Shown: piece after piece, positions 35,636 to 44,665 of the stretch
Layout: each line of letters opens with the position of its first letter
Numbering within the stretch: position 1 is the stretch's first letter
Assembly: GCF_000422245.1 (NCBI RefSeq)
Contig: NZ_ATHI01000027.1
Span: 1 to 64,000, forward strand
DNA: 64,000 nt
DNA from: Alkalidesulfovibrio alkalitolerans DSM 16529
Lineage (GTDB): Bacteria > Desulfobacterota > Desulfovibrionia > Desulfovibrionales > Desulfovibrionaceae
Reading direction: 5' to 3'
Notes under the pieces: model-generated
The model's database searches: none
Seen by the model: the letters and a program-made list of their open reading frames with translations, nothing else
What the model was told of the DNA's origin: nothing
Made by a program: the position numbers and the translations under genes

Positions 35636-36103
35636 ATGGCCAAGCTGAACGTGAACCCCTGGCTGCTCATCGAGGACATGCGCGGACGCATGGACGACCT
35701 CATGGACCACCTTGCCGATCCGCGCGGCGCGCGTGAGCGGCCCGGAAACCGCCACGAAGGGGCGTTCGTCTGGCAGCCAAGGGCAGACGTCTACGAGACG
35801 GCCGACCAGGTGACCATCGAGATCGAATTGCCCGGCCTTGCGGCCGAGGACATGGCCGTGGAGGTCGAGAAGGGGCACGTGCGCGTGTACGGCGAGCGGC
35901 GCTTCGTCAAGGATTCCAAGGGCCCGGCCTTTCACACCCTGGAGCGGGCCCATGGGCCTTTCGAGCGCGTACTGCCGCTGCCGACAGAGGTGGAGGCGAA
36001 CGGCGCGCGCGCCGTATTGCGCGACGGTCTGCTGACCATCGTCCTCGCCAAGCGTGAAAAACCAGCATCGAGTCGGCGCATTCACGTCGCCATGCGCGAC
36101 TGA
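35636..36103 (+). CDS. Small heat-shock protein (Hsp20)
   Basis: A 155-aa protein with an alpha-crystallin domain (about 47-140): ..PRADVYETADQVTIEIELPGL.. opens it and ..ARAVLRDGLLTIVLAK.. closes it. The C-terminal tail lacks a clear IxI motif. It is an ATP-independent holdase. A TTGACA-like box at 35493 precedes it, but a -10 partner at normal spacing is not clear. Confidence 0.92.
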   Translation: MAKLNVNPWLLIEDMRGRMDDLMDHLADPRGARERPGNRHEGAFVWQPRADVYETADQVTIEIELPGLAAEDMAVEVEKGHVRVYGERRFVKDSKGPAFHTLERAHGPFERVLPLPTEVEANGARAVLRDGLLTIVLAKREKPASSRRIHVAMRD

Positions 36104-36109
36104 CCGGGC

Positions 36110-36145
36110 CGGGCCGCTGAAAAGGCGTCATCCGCGACGCTGCCT
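36110..36145 (-). repeat. Degraded partial copy of the 123-bp repeat
   Basis: GGGCCGCTGAAAAGGCGTCATCCGCGACGCTGC matches the outer arm in minus orientation, just after the Hsp20 stop. The remainder is lost. Confidence 0.4.
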
Positions 36146-36262
36146 CGAGCCGGGCGAATCCGTCTCGCGCGGCGTGCTTCCGGCGCTTTTTGCGCGGCCC
36201 AGGGAACGGATTTCGAACAGACTGCAAACGTCAAAAAAGCAATTCCAAGGAGACCGGCCACA

Positions 36263-37111
36263 ATGACCAGTCAACTCAAGACCGCGCTGCTTCTGGGCGC
36301 GCTCACCGCGCTCATCCTGATCATCGGCAACGCCATGGGCGGCCAGACCGGCCTCGTCATCGCCTTCTTTTTCGCGCTGGCCATGAACGTGGGCAGCTAC
36401 TGGTTCTCAGACAAGATCGTATTGTCCATGTACAAGGCCCGCGAGCTTGCCCCGCACGACGCGCCCGGCCTGCACGCCATGGTCGAGGAACTGTCCCGCA
36501 ATGCGGGCGTGCCCAAGCCCAAGCTCTACATCGTGCCCCAGGAATCGCCCAACGCCTTCGCCACCGGCAGGAATCCCGAGAACGCGGCCGTGGCCGTGAC
36601 CGAGGGGCTGATGCGCATTCTCTCGCCCGAGGAGGTGCGCGGCGTGCTGGCGCACGAGATCGCCCACGTGGCCAACCGCGACATCCTGATCCAGACCGTG
36701 GCCGCGATCCTGGGCTCCGTGATCATGATGCTTTCGAGCATGATCAAGTGGGGCGCGATCTTCGGCATGGGCCGCTCCAGCAACAGCGAGGGCGGCAACC
36801 CCATCGCGGCCATCGTCCTGGCCATCCTCGCGCCCATGGCGGCCATGGTCATCCAGATGGCCATTTCGCGCTCGCGCGAGTACCTGGCCGACGCCACGGG
36901 CGCGCGCATCTCGCACCAGCCCCTGGCCCTGGCCTCGGCCCTGGACAAGCTGGACCGCACCAGCCGGGGCGTGCCGCTCGACGCCTCCCCGGCCACGGAG
37001 AACATGTTCATCGTCAGCCCCTTCTCCGGAGGCTCCATGGCGCGCTGGTTCTCCACCCATCCGCCCATCCCCGAGCGCATCGCGCGGCTTAGGGCCATGG
37101 CCGGGAAATAG
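36263..37111 (+). CDS. htpX: HtpX-like M48 membrane metalloprotease
   Basis: A 282-aa protein with two N-terminal helices (about 8-24, 28-47), the zinc motif HEIAH at 131-135, two more hydrophobic segments (about 140-162, 180-202), and the third ligand E206 in SREYLADA. This is the full HtpX layout. It degrades damaged membrane proteins and, with the neighbouring Hsp20, forms a stress pair (inference from location). The SD is AAGGAG. Confidence 0.93.
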   Translation: MTSQLKTALLLGALTALILIIGNAMGGQTGLVIAFFFALAMNVGSYWFSDKIVLSMYKARELAPHDAPGLHAMVEELSRNAGVPKPKLYIVPQESPNAFATGRNPENAAVAVTEGLMRILSPEEVRGVLAHEIAHVANRDILIQTVAAILGSVIMMLSSMIKWGAIFGMGRSSNSEGGNPIAAIVLAILAPMAAMVIQMAISRSREYLADATGARISHQPLALASALDKLDRTSRGVPLDASPATENMFIVSPFSGGSMARWFSTHPPIPERIARLRAMAGK

Positions 37112-37124
37112 CCGTCCTTTGCTT

Positions 37125-37245
37125 CGGCCGCTCAAAACGCGCCATCCGCGGCGTTGCCGCGACAAATCCAGTCCCTCGCGTATTCCAAATACGCTTCGGG
37201 CCTGGATTTGTCTTGCGCCTTGCATCTGGCCCTTTTGAGCAGCCT
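37125..37245 (-). repeat. 123-bp-type repeat (full copy, minus orientation)
   Basis: CGGCCGCTCAAAA at the left and TTTTGAGCAGCCT at the right form the outer stem. Arms AAATCCAG / CTGGATTT and the central GCGTATT-CCA-AATACGC pair. It starts 14 nt after the htpX stop. Confidence 0.85.
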
Positions 37246-37384
37246 TGGGAAGGCTGGGGAAACGAGTTTGGCAACGGCTCAAGCCCCCGGAGAACGGAGA
37301 TGAAAAAATGACAGCAGGGCCCCGAAGCATAGGGCCTTGCTGCTTCCAGGATCAATAGGGGAGGTGATTGCTTACTACAAAGTC

Positions 37385-37627
37385 TATAATATTGCCCACT
37401 AATTTCCTAATGAAAATTTCTATCAAAATTCGTGTGAACCAGCGAATTATTGAATTAGAATAAGGATTCTTGTTTTTCTTCATGCTTCCTACCTCATGTT
37501 AGTGGATACAAAAATGATCCGTTCGTTCAGAGGAAGAGTTAAGGGGGAAGTTTTGCGAACAAGAATGTCTGCAATATCAGCATGAGAACGGCGAAGCCCC
37601 CCGTGTCCGCGACATGGGGGGCTTTCT
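37385..37627 (+). ncRNA. Candidate small RNA ending at a strong terminator
   Basis: A TATAAT box (37385-37390), an AT-rich body without a credible ORF, and the terminator hairpin at 37594-37627 could define a transcript of roughly 230 nt. No -35 box at proper spacing is visible, and no known RNA family was recognised. Low confidence. Confidence 0.2.
37594..37627 (+). terminator. Rho-independent terminator
   Basis: Long stem AAGCCCCCC-(GTGTC) pairing with (GACAT)-GGGGGGCTT, loop CGC, followed by a short T-rich stretch. No + strand gene ends just before it, so it may close a non-coding transcript. Confidence 0.75.
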
Positions 37628-37649
37628 CATGTTGGTTATTTTGCTCTGT

Positions 37650-37772
37650 AGGCCGTTCAAAAAGCCGCAGATGCAAGGCGCAAGAAAGCGCCGCGCCCGA
37701 CGCGTATCAAGACATACGCGAGGACGCGGCGCTTTCGAAGCAACGCCGCAGATGAAGCTTTTTCAACGGCCT
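37650..37772 (+). repeat. 123-bp imperfect-palindrome repeat (full copy)
   Basis: Outer arms AGGCCGTTCAAAAAG and CTTTTTCAACGGCCT pair. Inside lie GATGCAAGGCGCAAG, GCGCCGCG/CGCGGCGC arms and the central GCGTATC-AAGAC-ATACGC. It ends 6 nt before the chemoreceptor stop. Confidence 0.85.
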
Positions 37773-37778
37773 GGGCGG

Positions 37779-39851
37779 CTACTCTGATTTCAGCTTGCCC
37801 ACCATCTCGCGCAGTTCCGCGATCTGGGCGTTCAATTCGCCGATGGCCTGGGCGGTCTGGCCCATGCCCTGGCTCGTCTCCCCGGCAATCTGGTTGATCT
37901 CCTCGATGCCGCGCGTGATCTGCTCGCTCGCGGCGGACTGCTCCTCGCTCGCGGCCGCGATGGAGTGCACCTCGTCCGCGGCCGAGGCGACCAGTTCCAC
38001 GATGCGGGCCAGGGAACGGCCCGACTCGTCCGCGAGGCCCGTGGCCTTGTCCACCGCGCCCGCAGCGTCGTCCATGCCCGCCATGTTCTGGCGCGAAACA
38101 TCCTGAATGGCGCGGATGGCCTGGCCGACCTCCTTGGTGGCCTCCATGGTCTTCTCGGCGAGTTTTCGCACCTCGTCCGCGACCACGGCGAAGCCCCGGC
38201 CCGCGTCGCCGGCCCGCGCCGCCTCGATGGCCGCGTTGAGCGCCAGCAGGTTGGTCTGGTCCGCGATGTCGTCGATGACCCCGATGATGCGGCCGATGTC
38301 CTGGGCCTGGGAGGCCAGGGCGTCCATGTTGGCCTTGAGCCGCCCGGTATGGGTCTCCACCTCCTGGATGGCCTGCACCGCGCTTCGCACCACGTCCGCT
38401 CCGCCCTCGGCCTCGGCCCTGGCCTTGCCCGAGGTTTCGGCGGCCGAGGAGGCGCTCTTGGCCACTTCGAGGACCGTGGCGTTCATCTGCTCCATGGCCG
38501 TGGCCGTCTCGGCCACGCGCTCGCTTTGTCTAGCCGCTCCGGCCGCGCCCTGCTCGGCCTGGGCGGATATCTCCTCGCAAGCCGAGGCCACGCGCTCGCT
38601 GACTTCCTCAAGAAGTCCGGCCGCCTCGACGGTACGCGCCTGGGCCGCCTCGGCCCGGGTTCTGGCTTCGCCGGCCTCGCGCATGGCGCGGGTGGCCTCC
38701 TCGCTTTGCGCCCGGGCCTCGGCCTCGGCCTTTTTCGCCTCGGCCATGCGCGTCTGCAACTGCTCCACCATGTTGATCAGCGCGCGCTGCATGGCCGCGA
38801 TTTCGTCCTTCCCTTTGGGTTCGAGGTCGATGTCGGTCCTGCCTTGGGCCACGTCCTCCGCGGCCTTGGCCGTGCGCGTCAGCGGCCCTACGATCCCGGC
38901 CGTGATGAGCACGGCGAAGAGCACGCCCACGACCGCTGCGGCCACGGAGACGACGGCCACGATCACGGCCCCGCGCCCGAGTTCCCCCTCCAGGGTCGAG
39001 CCGAGCGCGTCCTGCTCCTGCTGCACGGACTCGACGAGGCCCTGGGCGACGGCCGCGATCTCGTCCCCGGCCGGGTCGAGCAGATCCTCGACCAGGGCGT
39101 TTCGCCGCACGATGGCCTGCGACGCCTCCCGGAAGGCCTCTGCGAAATGCGAGAGGCTCTGGCGCACCGCGTCGATTTCTCCGGACCTTCCCCGGACGGC
39201 CAGCATGCTGTCGATGCTGTCCAGGGCGCTTTCGAGCATGGCCAGATCGCCCTCGGCCATGTCGGACGCGGAGGACGAGCCGGTATCCAGGTGACGAAAG
39301 ACGTTGCCCCGGGCGCTCAGAAGGCGGCGCAGGGCGTTTGAGGCGGCATAGGTCATGTCCAGGTCGTCGTCGTTGCGCCCGCCGCGCATGAGCGAGAACA
39401 GGGCGCGCTCCATGGCCGTGCCTTCGGGCTCGATGACTAGGGCGAGAAGTCTTTCCACCGTGCGTGTGTATTCCCCGGCTTCGTTGAAATGTGCCCGGAA
39501 GTCGGCGAAGACCCGCGCCACCGTGTCGATCATGGCGGCACGCTCGGGAGAGGGATTTTGTTCTCGTGCCCGCTCCAAGGCTTCAAGGAACTCCCCTGCC
39601 TCTTCCTCGAATTTGACTTTGTCGGTCTCGGCCCCGCTGACCAGGAAGTCCTTGACCACCAGCCGGGTGTGCAAAAGCTCGCTGTCGAAATCCGACGCGG
39701 CGTTGGCACCGAGCGTGAGGTCGCGGTATGCGGCGAAGCCCTCGCTCGCGTCCGTGGCGACCACGTAGGAGCGGACCGCCACGACCGCCAACAAGGCGAG
39801 GACGACTGCGAAGCCGCCCGCTATTCGTTTACCGACGGAAAGATGTCCCAT
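37779..39851 (-). CDS. Methyl-accepting chemotaxis protein
   Basis: A 690-aa receptor from ATG 39851 (SD GGAGGG); the longer frame lacks support. TM1 lies at about 11-33. A long all-helical periplasmic region (about 34-285) has the length of a double four-helix bundle. TM2 follows near 290-315, then HAMP and the cytoplasmic signalling domain with the conserved hairpin tip (..[22 protein letters not shown]..). No C-terminal CheR-tethering pentapeptide is present. The ligand is unknown. Confidence 0.92.
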   Translation of the reverse strand: MGHLSVGKRIAGGFAVVLALLAVVAVRSYVVATDASEGFAAYRDLTLGANAASDFDSELLHTRLVVKDFLVSGAETDKVKFEEEAGEFLEALERAREQNPSPERAAMIDTVARVFADFRAHFNEAGEYTRTVERLLALVIEPEGTAMERALFSLMRGGRNDDDLDMTYAASNALRRLLSARGNVFRHLDTGSSSASDMAEGDLAMLESALDSIDSMLAVRGRSGEIDAVRQSLSHFAEAFREASQAIVRRNALVEDLLDPAGDEIAAVAQGLVESVQQEQDALGSTLEGELGRGAVIVAVVSVAAAVVGVLFAVLITAGIVGPLTRTAKAAEDVAQGRTDIDLEPKGKDEIAAMQRALINMVEQLQTRMAEAKKAEAEARAQSEEATRAMREAGEARTRAEAAQARTVEAAGLLEEVSERVASACEEISAQAEQGAAGAARQSERVAETATAMEQMNATVLEVAKSASSAAETSGKARAEAEGGADVVRSAVQAIQEVETHTGRLKANMDALASQAQDIGRIIGVIDDIADQTNLLALNAAIEAARAGDAGRGFAVVADEVRKLAEKTMEATKEVGQAIRAIQDVSRQNMAGMDDAAGAVDKATGLADESGRSLARIVELVASAADEVHSIAAASEEQSAASEQITRGIEEINQIAGETSQGMGQTAQAIGELNAQIAELREMVGKLKSE

Positions 39852-40129
39852 TGCTCCCTCCTGAATGCCGTGAAAATCCCCCTCCATATCTGCAGGGTGC
39901 ACGATAGGGTTAGGAAACAATGGGGGCAACAATTTTTTCCTTGCGGAATTAGCATGTTGCAGAATGTTTTCAAAATTGTCGGAGATACAAAGGTCGTTGT
40001 TGGCCAAAACCCGGCGCAGGCAAAAGAACGTGCGGTGTGACAGGGCGCGGCGCGAATCTTTTTCCACAGGAAACGTGGTTTTGAACAACCCGGATACGGG
40101 CAGGTCTGCGCGGCCAGCGAAAGGGGCGG

Positions 40130-40906
40130 CTACCGGGAGACAGGTTCCGCGCGCATGTCGGGCTCGGCGGTGCGCGCCAGGACAGCCACGTCCACGGTCG
40201 CGGCGCCCGCGGCGAGCAGCGCGGCCGTGCATTCGACCAGGGTCGCGCCCGTGGTGCTCACGTCGTCCACGAGCAGCACGCGCCTGCCCGCGACCTGCCT
40301 GGGATCGGCGGCGAACGCGCCCTTGAGGTTCAAAAGCCGCTCGGCCCGTTCGAGCCGCGCCTGGGGCACGGTGTCGCGCAGGCGCGACAAGGCCGTGGCC
40401 GCAAGTCCGATCCCGGTCCGCCCGGCCAGGCCGCGCGCAAGCTCCAGGCTTTGGTTAAAGCCGCGCTCGCGCAGGCGTCTTTCGTGCAGTGGCACGGGAA
40501 CCACGACGTCGGGCACGGGCGGTCCTAGGCGCGCGAAGGCCGCGTGCAGCATGGCGCACAGCAGGTTTTGGCGCGAGAGCGCGGCCGCGAACTTGAAGCT
40601 CAGGATGCACTCGTCCAGGGGCGGGGCGTAGGCCGCGAAAAACGTCAGCCGCTCGTAGGGGGGCGGCGAGCGCAGGCAGGCCGCGCACAGGTGCGGCGCG
40701 GCCGTCTCGTCGGCGAAGATCGCGCCGCAGCGCGGACAATACCCGCCCGTTCGCAGGCGCAGCTCGCGGGCGCACTCGGGGCACAAGGGAAGCTCGCCCG
40801 GAATCTTCGTGGCCAAAGCGCCGCAGCACTGGCAGCGCGTCTCGCTTGCGCCGAAAGCTTCGGCCACCCGCGCCATCAGCGTGTCGATGGCCGAGCGCGG
40901 ATTCAC
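40130..40906 (-). CDS. ComF-family amidophosphoribosyltransferase-like protein
   Basis: A 258-aa protein with two N-terminal zinc knuckles (C25/C27-C28 with C42-x2-C45; C57-x2-C60 with C74-x2-C77) and a phosphoribosyltransferase domain with the PRPP loop [13 protein letters not shown] at about 215-227. ComF is linked to DNA uptake in competent bacteria, though in others its role is unclear. Its start overlaps the flavin-reductase stop by 4 nt, as last gene of a tightly coupled operon. Confidence 0.88.
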   Translation of the reverse strand: MNPRSAIDTLMARVAEAFGASETRCQCCGALATKIPGELPLCPECARELRLRTGGYCPRCGAIFADETAAPHLCAACLRSPPPYERLTFFAAYAPPLDECILSFKFAAALSRQNLLCAMLHAAFARLGPPVPDVVVPVPLHERRLRERGFNQSLELARGLAGRTGIGLAATALSRLRDTVPQARLERAERLLNLKGAFAADPRQVAGRRVLLVDDVSTTGATLVECTAALLAAGAATVDVAVLARTAEPDMRAEPVSR

Positions 40907-41520
40907 GGCTTGGCCGAAAGGGCCTGCCAGGCGGCCGCGCCCCTGGCCCGCAATCCGTCGAGCCCGGCCGGGCTCGTGGCCAGGTCGTGCGGGCCGTCGA
41001 AGCCTCGCAGCTCGGCCGCCGGGGCCAGGCGCACGTTGAAGGTCAAAAAGAAATACTTAAGCGTCAGGAGGGTGCCCTCGAAGAGCCGCTCACCCTCGGC
41101 CCGGCCCGAAACGAGCAGGGGATGGGCCGTGCGTCGCGGCAAGGCGCGCATGAGCGGATCGCCAGCTTCCCAGCGCAGATACCACGGCTGGCTGCGGTCG
41201 ATGAAGGCCTTGGCGTGGGCGGGCAGGTGGTAAAAGAAGACCGGCGCGGCAAAGGCGAAGAGCGGCGCGCGCAGAAGCGTTTCATACAACTCCACCACGG
41301 CCTGGGCGTCGGGCAGCACGCAGCGTCCTCCCAGGTCCGGACGGCAGCCGTAGCAGCCCCGGCAGGGCATGAGATCGTGCCCGCGCAGCAAGATGACGCG
41401 GGCCTGGCCGCCTGCCTCGCGCACGCCCTGGGCAAAGGCCTGGGCGGCCGCGTCGGAGTTGCCGCCCTTGCGCGGGCTGCCCGCGAAGACAACGGCTTCG
41501 CCTGATATGGACGGATTCAC
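40903..41520 (-). CDS. NADPH-dependent FMN reductase / flavodoxin-like protein
   Basis: A 205-aa protein. The GTG start at 41520 has an AAGGAG SD and overlaps the upstream stop as GTGA. The flavodoxin-like FMN site is AGSPRKGGNSD near 14-24. A cysteine-containing stretch GHDLMPCRGCYGC near 50-60, found in the iron-sulfur flavoprotein branch, could bind a cluster or act in redox. It reduces flavin or quinone with NAD(P)H. Its coupling to the small UGA-containing gene suggests shared redox work. Confidence 0.85.
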   Translation of the reverse strand: MNPSISGEAVVFAGSPRKGGNSDAAAQAFAQGVREAGGQARVILLRGHDLMPCRGCYGCRPDLGGRCVLPDAQAVVELYETLLRAPLFAFAAPVFFYHLPAHAKAFIDRSQPWYLRWEAGDPLMRALPRRTAHPLLVSGRAEGERLFEGTLLTLKYFFLTFNVRLAPAAELRGFDGPHDLATSPAGLDGLRARGAAAWQALSAKP

Positions 41521-41759
41521 GGCGTCTCCTTCTCCGGCCGCGAGCGGGTAAAGCGGAAGAGCACGGCCTCGCCGCGATCCTCGGCCTCCATGCGAAAGCC
41601 GCAGTCCAGCGCAAAGCTCGCCCGCACCTGCGACGCGGCCTTCTGCGAGACCAGCGCCTCCAGTATCTCCTGGCGTCCGAGACGGAGGTACCAACTTACC
41701 TCCAGGCCCACGCCTCAGCACTTGGCCGTCAGGTCGATGAACACCTTGGGTGCGTTCAT
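41517..41759 (-). CDS. Putative 80-aa selenoprotein (in-frame UGA as Sec, C-U motif)
   Basis: An ATG at 41759 overlaps the glycosyltransferase stop (ATGA). After 14 codons ending in Lys-Cys, a UGA at 41717-41715 is followed in frame by 65 more codons to a TGA that overlaps the GTG of the flavin-reductase gene. Reading UGA as selenocysteine gives an 80-aa protein with a Cys14-Sec15 pair. A 7-bp perfect hairpin starts 11 nt after the UGA, with a loop beginning A-G, 18 nt from the UGA, which fits the bacterial SECIS rules (see 41684-41703). The overlap at both ends argues for one gene. The fold is unknown; a small TusA-like protein is possible. If UGA is a true stop, only a 64-aa GTG frame at 41711 remains. 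Confidence 0.65.
41684..41703 (-). promoter_or_regulatory. Candidate bacterial SECIS hairpin
   Basis: On the minus strand GGAGGTA pairs perfectly with TACCTCC around the 6-nt loop AGTTGG. The loop starts 18 nt after the UGA (within the 16-37 window reported for bacterial SECIS elements) and has G among its first two bases. It lies inside the coding frame, as bacterial SECIS elements do. Confidence 0.6.
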
Positions 41760-42943
41760 CCCGTTCCTCCCGTGGTCGTCGGCCGCGTTGCCGCTTCGGG
41801 CGCGTCGGCCATGGTCCGCAATCGCTTAAAGGCCCGGGCCTCCAACTCGCGCAACCGCCGCCTAGCCATGTGCGAAAGCGGGTTCAAAAACGCCTTCACG
41901 CGACGGCGCAAGAGATGCAACGTACTCTTTTTGTCCACCTCGGGCGCGTGCGCCCTGCGTTCGCTCCAGGCGCGAAGCTCGGCCAGGACGCGCTCCCTGT
42001 CGCGGGCGATGAGCGCCTCGGCCAGGGGGACGAACTCCGGCTCGGCCGAAAGCTCCGGAGCCAGGTATTCGGCCGTGAACCAGCGCGGATCGAGCCCCTC
42101 GAATATCTCCAGGCTGATGTCTGCGGTGCGCTGTACCCAGTGCTCTCCGGCCGCGGCGATGCGCGGCATCATCTTCTTGATGTTTCGGAAATAGTTCTCG
42201 GTCAAGTATTTGATGAGCGGCTTGATGCGCCCGGCCTGAAGCAGGATGCGCCGGGCGTGGACGAAGTGGCCGATGTCGTGCTCCACCTCGATGTCCACAC
42301 GTGAGCCCATGCCCTTGTGGTCCTGCCGGAAGTAGTAGAACAGGTGCGGGCTTTGCGAAAAACGCCGCACCTGGCACAGGGCCGAGAACATGAAGCAGAC
42401 GTCCTCGCCGCGCGCAAGCGGGATGTGGACCATCTCGCGCTCGCGCAAAAAGGCCGTGCGGAACATCCAGCGCCAGCAGACCTTGCTCTTCCAGTAGCGG
42501 GGCTCGTCAAAGGTCAGCCCCGAGTCCGGGGGGTGGTGAAAATAGCGCCGCGCGTTGAAGGTCAGTTCGGAGAAGACCACGGCGTTGCCGCAGACCATGT
42601 CCACCCCGTCGCGGTCGGCCGTGGCGATCATCTCCCTGGCGGCATGGCGGTCCAGAAAATCGTCCGCGTCGAGCCAGATCAGATATTCGCCGCGCGCATG
42701 CGCAAGGCCCGCCGCGCGCGCCTTGGCCGCGCCCGCATTCTCCTGGCGCACGAGCCGCACCCGTTCGTCGCGGGCCGCGTAATGGGCCGCGATGCGCGCG
42801 GTGTCGTCCGTGGAGCCGTCGTCCACGACCACGGCCTCGATCTCGGGCAGACTCTGCCAGAGGCAGGATTCAAGGGCCACGGGCAGCCATTTCGCGGCGT
42901 TGTAGGCCGCGATGGTTACGGTCAGGCGGGGTGTGCGGCTCAT
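41756..42943 (-). CDS. Family 2 glycosyltransferase
   Basis: A 395-aa GT-A protein. The N-terminal domain (about 6-220) has TVTIAAYNAAKWL, VVVDDGSTDDT (38-48) and the metal-binding DADD at 92-95. The C-terminal part is charged and helical. It adds a sugar from a nucleotide sugar to an acceptor, perhaps in envelope polysaccharide. It lies 21 nt after the MBL-hydrolase gene, and its stop overlaps the next start as ATGA. Confidence 0.88.
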   Translation of the reverse strand: MSRTPRLTVTIAAYNAAKWLPVALESCLWQSLPEIEAVVVDDGSTDDTARIAAHYAARDERVRLVRQENAGAAKARAAGLAHARGEYLIWLDADDFLDRHAAREMIATADRDGVDMVCGNAVVFSELTFNARRYFHHPPDSGLTFDEPRYWKSKVCWRWMFRTAFLREREMVHIPLARGEDVCFMFSALCQVRRFSQSPHLFYYFRQDHKGMGSRVDIEVEHDIGHFVHARRILLQAGRIKPLIKYLTENYFRNIKKMMPRIAAAGEHWVQRTADISLEIFEGLDPRWFTAEYLAPELSAEPEFVPLAEALIARDRERVLAELRAWSERRAHAPEVDKKSTLHLLRRRVKAFLNPLSHMARRRLRELEARAFKRLRTMADAPEAATRPTTTGGTG

Positions 42944-42964
42944 GGGCAGGCGGCGTTTGCGGGG

Positions 42965-43591
42965 TTAGAGATGCATGTTCCGGAAGTACGGATTGTGCAG
43001 TTTTTCCGCGCCCACCGTGGTGTCGAGCATGTGCCCGGCATAGATGACCGTGTTCTCGGGCAGGGAGAATATCTTCTCGCGCACCGAGTCGAGCAGGGTC
43101 TGCATGTCGCCGCCGGGAAAGTCCGTGCGGCCGATGCTGCGGTAGAAGATCAGGTCGCCAGCGAAGACGCACCCGGCGTCCGGGAACCAGTAGGAGACGC
43201 TGCCCGGCGTGTGGCCCGGCGTGGCCAACACGTGGCAGGGCTGGCCGATGAACTCGTACACGCCCTCGGTCACGGGCTGCCAGTCGAAGTCGTCGACCAG
43301 GGGAAAGCCCATGAAACCGCCCCGGCCGAGCTCGGATTCGAGCAGATAGGCATCGCCCGCCGGAGCCAGCACGGGCGCTCCCGTGGCCTTGGCCAGGGCC
43401 GCCGCGCCGTAGATGTGATCGAAGTGCATGTGGGTGATCAGGATGTGCGAAAGCTCGAGCCCCTGGGATTCCAAGAACTCCACGACCTCGGCCGGATCGC
43501 CGCCGGGGTCCACGGCCAGGGCTTGGCTTCCGTTGTCGCCGACGTGGCAGTTGGTCTCCAGCGGTCCCAGGGCGAAGGTGGTCACGCGCAT
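42965..43591 (-). CDS. MBL-fold metallohydrolase (glyoxalase II-like)
   Basis: A 208-aa protein from ATG 43591 (SD AAGGAG). The zinc motif THMHFDH lies at 53-59, with further ligands in ..GHTPGS.. and ..FAGDLIF.., and the C-terminal ..YAGHM.. His. It is of glyoxalase II length and layout, so a thioester hydrolase role (S-lactoylglutathione or a persulfide) is possible; the substrate is not fixed by sequence. It is probably the first gene of the coupled operon running to comF. Confidence 0.9.
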   Translation of the reverse strand: MRVTTFALGPLETNCHVGDNGSQALAVDPGGDPAEVVEFLESQGLELSHILITHMHFDHIYGAAALAKATGAPVLAPAGDAYLLESELGRGGFMGFPLVDDFDWQPVTEGVYEFIGQPCHVLATPGHTPGSVSYWFPDAGCVFAGDLIFYRSIGRTDFPGGDMQTLLDSVREKIFSLPENTVIYAGHMLDTTVGAEKLHNPYFRNMHL

Positions 43592-43605
43592 GTTGGCTCC
43601 TTCAT

Positions 43606-43725
43606 GGACCGTCCCCAAAGCGCCAGCCGTGCGGCTGCGAAAAGCTCCGCGCCTGGAGCACGCATGGGCGCATTCCAGGGACGGGTCTTTCTCGCGCCGT
43701 GCGCGCGGCGATTGGGAAGCGGTCG
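43606..43725 (-). repeat. Degenerate copy of the 123-bp repeat
   Basis: GGACCGTCCCCAAAGCGCCAG at the left and CTTTCTCGCGCCGTGCGCG...GGGAAGCGGTC at the right follow the plan of the minus-orientation copies, with many changes. It lies between the nitroreductase stop and the MBL gene start. Confidence 0.4.
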
Positions 43726-43738
43726 GTTCATCAAAATT

Positions 43739-44272
43739 CTACGTCAACGGTCGGATGGGTTCGAGCAGCAGCGATTCGAGGGGGAGACGTTCGGACGAGC
43801 CCTTCTTGGCCGGGTGGCCGCAGGCGATCACGGCCATCATCTCGTAAGCCTCGGGGTTCACGCCTATGGCCGCGACCACATCAGGCTCCTGGTTGATGAT
43901 CTCGCCCAGCCAAACCGCGCCCAGCCCGAGCGCGTGTGCGGCCAGAAGCATGTTCTGGATGCAGGCGCCCGCGCCCTGATAATCCTTGCGCGCGTTGTAC
44001 ATCTTGCCGCGCTCCAAAAAGACGCAGATCAGCGCGGCCGCGCCGCGCACGATGTGGGCGTACTTGGTGTGCAAAGCCAGGGTCTCCTGGCGCGCGTCCC
44101 CGGCCCGCACGACCAGAAAGCGCCAGGGCTGGTTGTTCAGGCCGCTTGGGGCCCAGCGGCCCGCTTCGAGGATCGCGCCCAGCGCGGCGTCGTCAACGGG
44201 CTCGTCGGTAAAGGAGCGGATGCTGCGCCGCTCGCGCAAGGCCGTCAGGATGATCTTCGCGTCGTTCGTCAT
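43739..44272 (-). CDS. Nitroreductase-family FMN protein
   Basis: A 177-aa protein of the nitroreductase family: RRSIRSFTDEPV at about 15-26, APSGLNNQPW near 41-50 for FMN binding, and ..LGAVWLGEI.. in the dimer interface. It reduces nitro groups, quinones or flavins with NAD(P)H, or takes part in flavin/cobamide reactions in some clades. It stands alone between the MBL operon and a small membrane protein. Confidence 0.92.
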   Translation of the reverse strand: MTNDAKIILTALRERRSIRSFTDEPVDDAALGAILEAGRWAPSGLNNQPWRFLVVRAGDARQETLALHTKYAHIVRGAAALICVFLERGKMYNARKDYQGAGACIQNMLLAAHALGLGAVWLGEIINQEPDVVAAIGVNPEAYEMMAVIACGHPAKKGSSERLPLESLLLEPIRPLT

Positions 44273-44344
44273 GTCCGGCTACATAACGCAAGCCCTCCCG
44301 GATTGCCACTGTAGGGCGGGGCGTGAAAAATTCCGTGATGGCCG

Positions 44345-44665
44345 TCATCTCGATGTCGCTGCGGCGGGCGAGGACGGGCGCGCGGGACGAAGCCGAGACC
44401 CGAGGGCGAAGAGCGCTCCGGCCAGGGTCAGGCAGGAAAGGCCGGGCAGCGGGTGCGCGATGGCCAGGGGCAGGCCGAGCCCGGCCAGAAGCAGCGGCAC
44501 GGCGCGGGTTGCCGCCTCGGCCGGGCTCATGCGGGGCGCGAGGCAGCCGAGGCTCTCGGCATTCTCTCCGGTTTCGGACGCGGCGAACCGTTCGGGGCGG
44601 CCGAGAGCGACCTCACAGATCACAAGCGTGAGCGCCACGGCGGCGACAAGCAGAGTTGCAAGCAT
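44345..44665 (-). CDS. Small hypothetical membrane protein
   Basis: A 106-aa protein from ATG 44665 with an AGGAGG SD. Two hydrophobic segments (about 2-18, 55-88) flank a polar loop. No family is recognised. It is probably monocistronic. The 220 nt upstream (44666-44886) are AT-rich and hold the divergent promoters of this gene and the GGDEF-TPR gene. Confidence 0.65.
   Translation of the reverse strand: MLATLLVAAVALTLVICEVALGRPERFAASETGENAESLGCLAPRMSPAEAATRAVPLLLAGLGLPLAIAHPLPGLSCLTLAGALFALGSRLRPARPSSPAAATSR

Larger units (their letters stand above)
37246..37649. other. AT-rich intergenic region
   Basis: No gene is supported. Composition drops sharply in AT content from the flanks, with a perfect TATAAT at 37385-37390 and a strong terminator at 37594-37627. 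A 16-codon ATG frame at 37410 has no SD and is unsupported. Confidence 0.35.

Noticed and set aside
37410-37461. 16-codon ATG frame in the AT-rich gap before the chemoreceptor
   Set aside because: Its start (MKISIKIRVN) looks like a chemoreceptor N-terminus, but it has no SD and ends at once. Chance or a tiny remnant.
41517-41711. 64-aa GTG frame as a separate gene, in place of the UGA read-through gene
   Set aside because: It lacks a good SD. The 14-codon frame before the UGA overlaps the upstream stop exactly, and the hairpin fits SECIS rules, so one 80-codon gene is the better model, though this is not proven.
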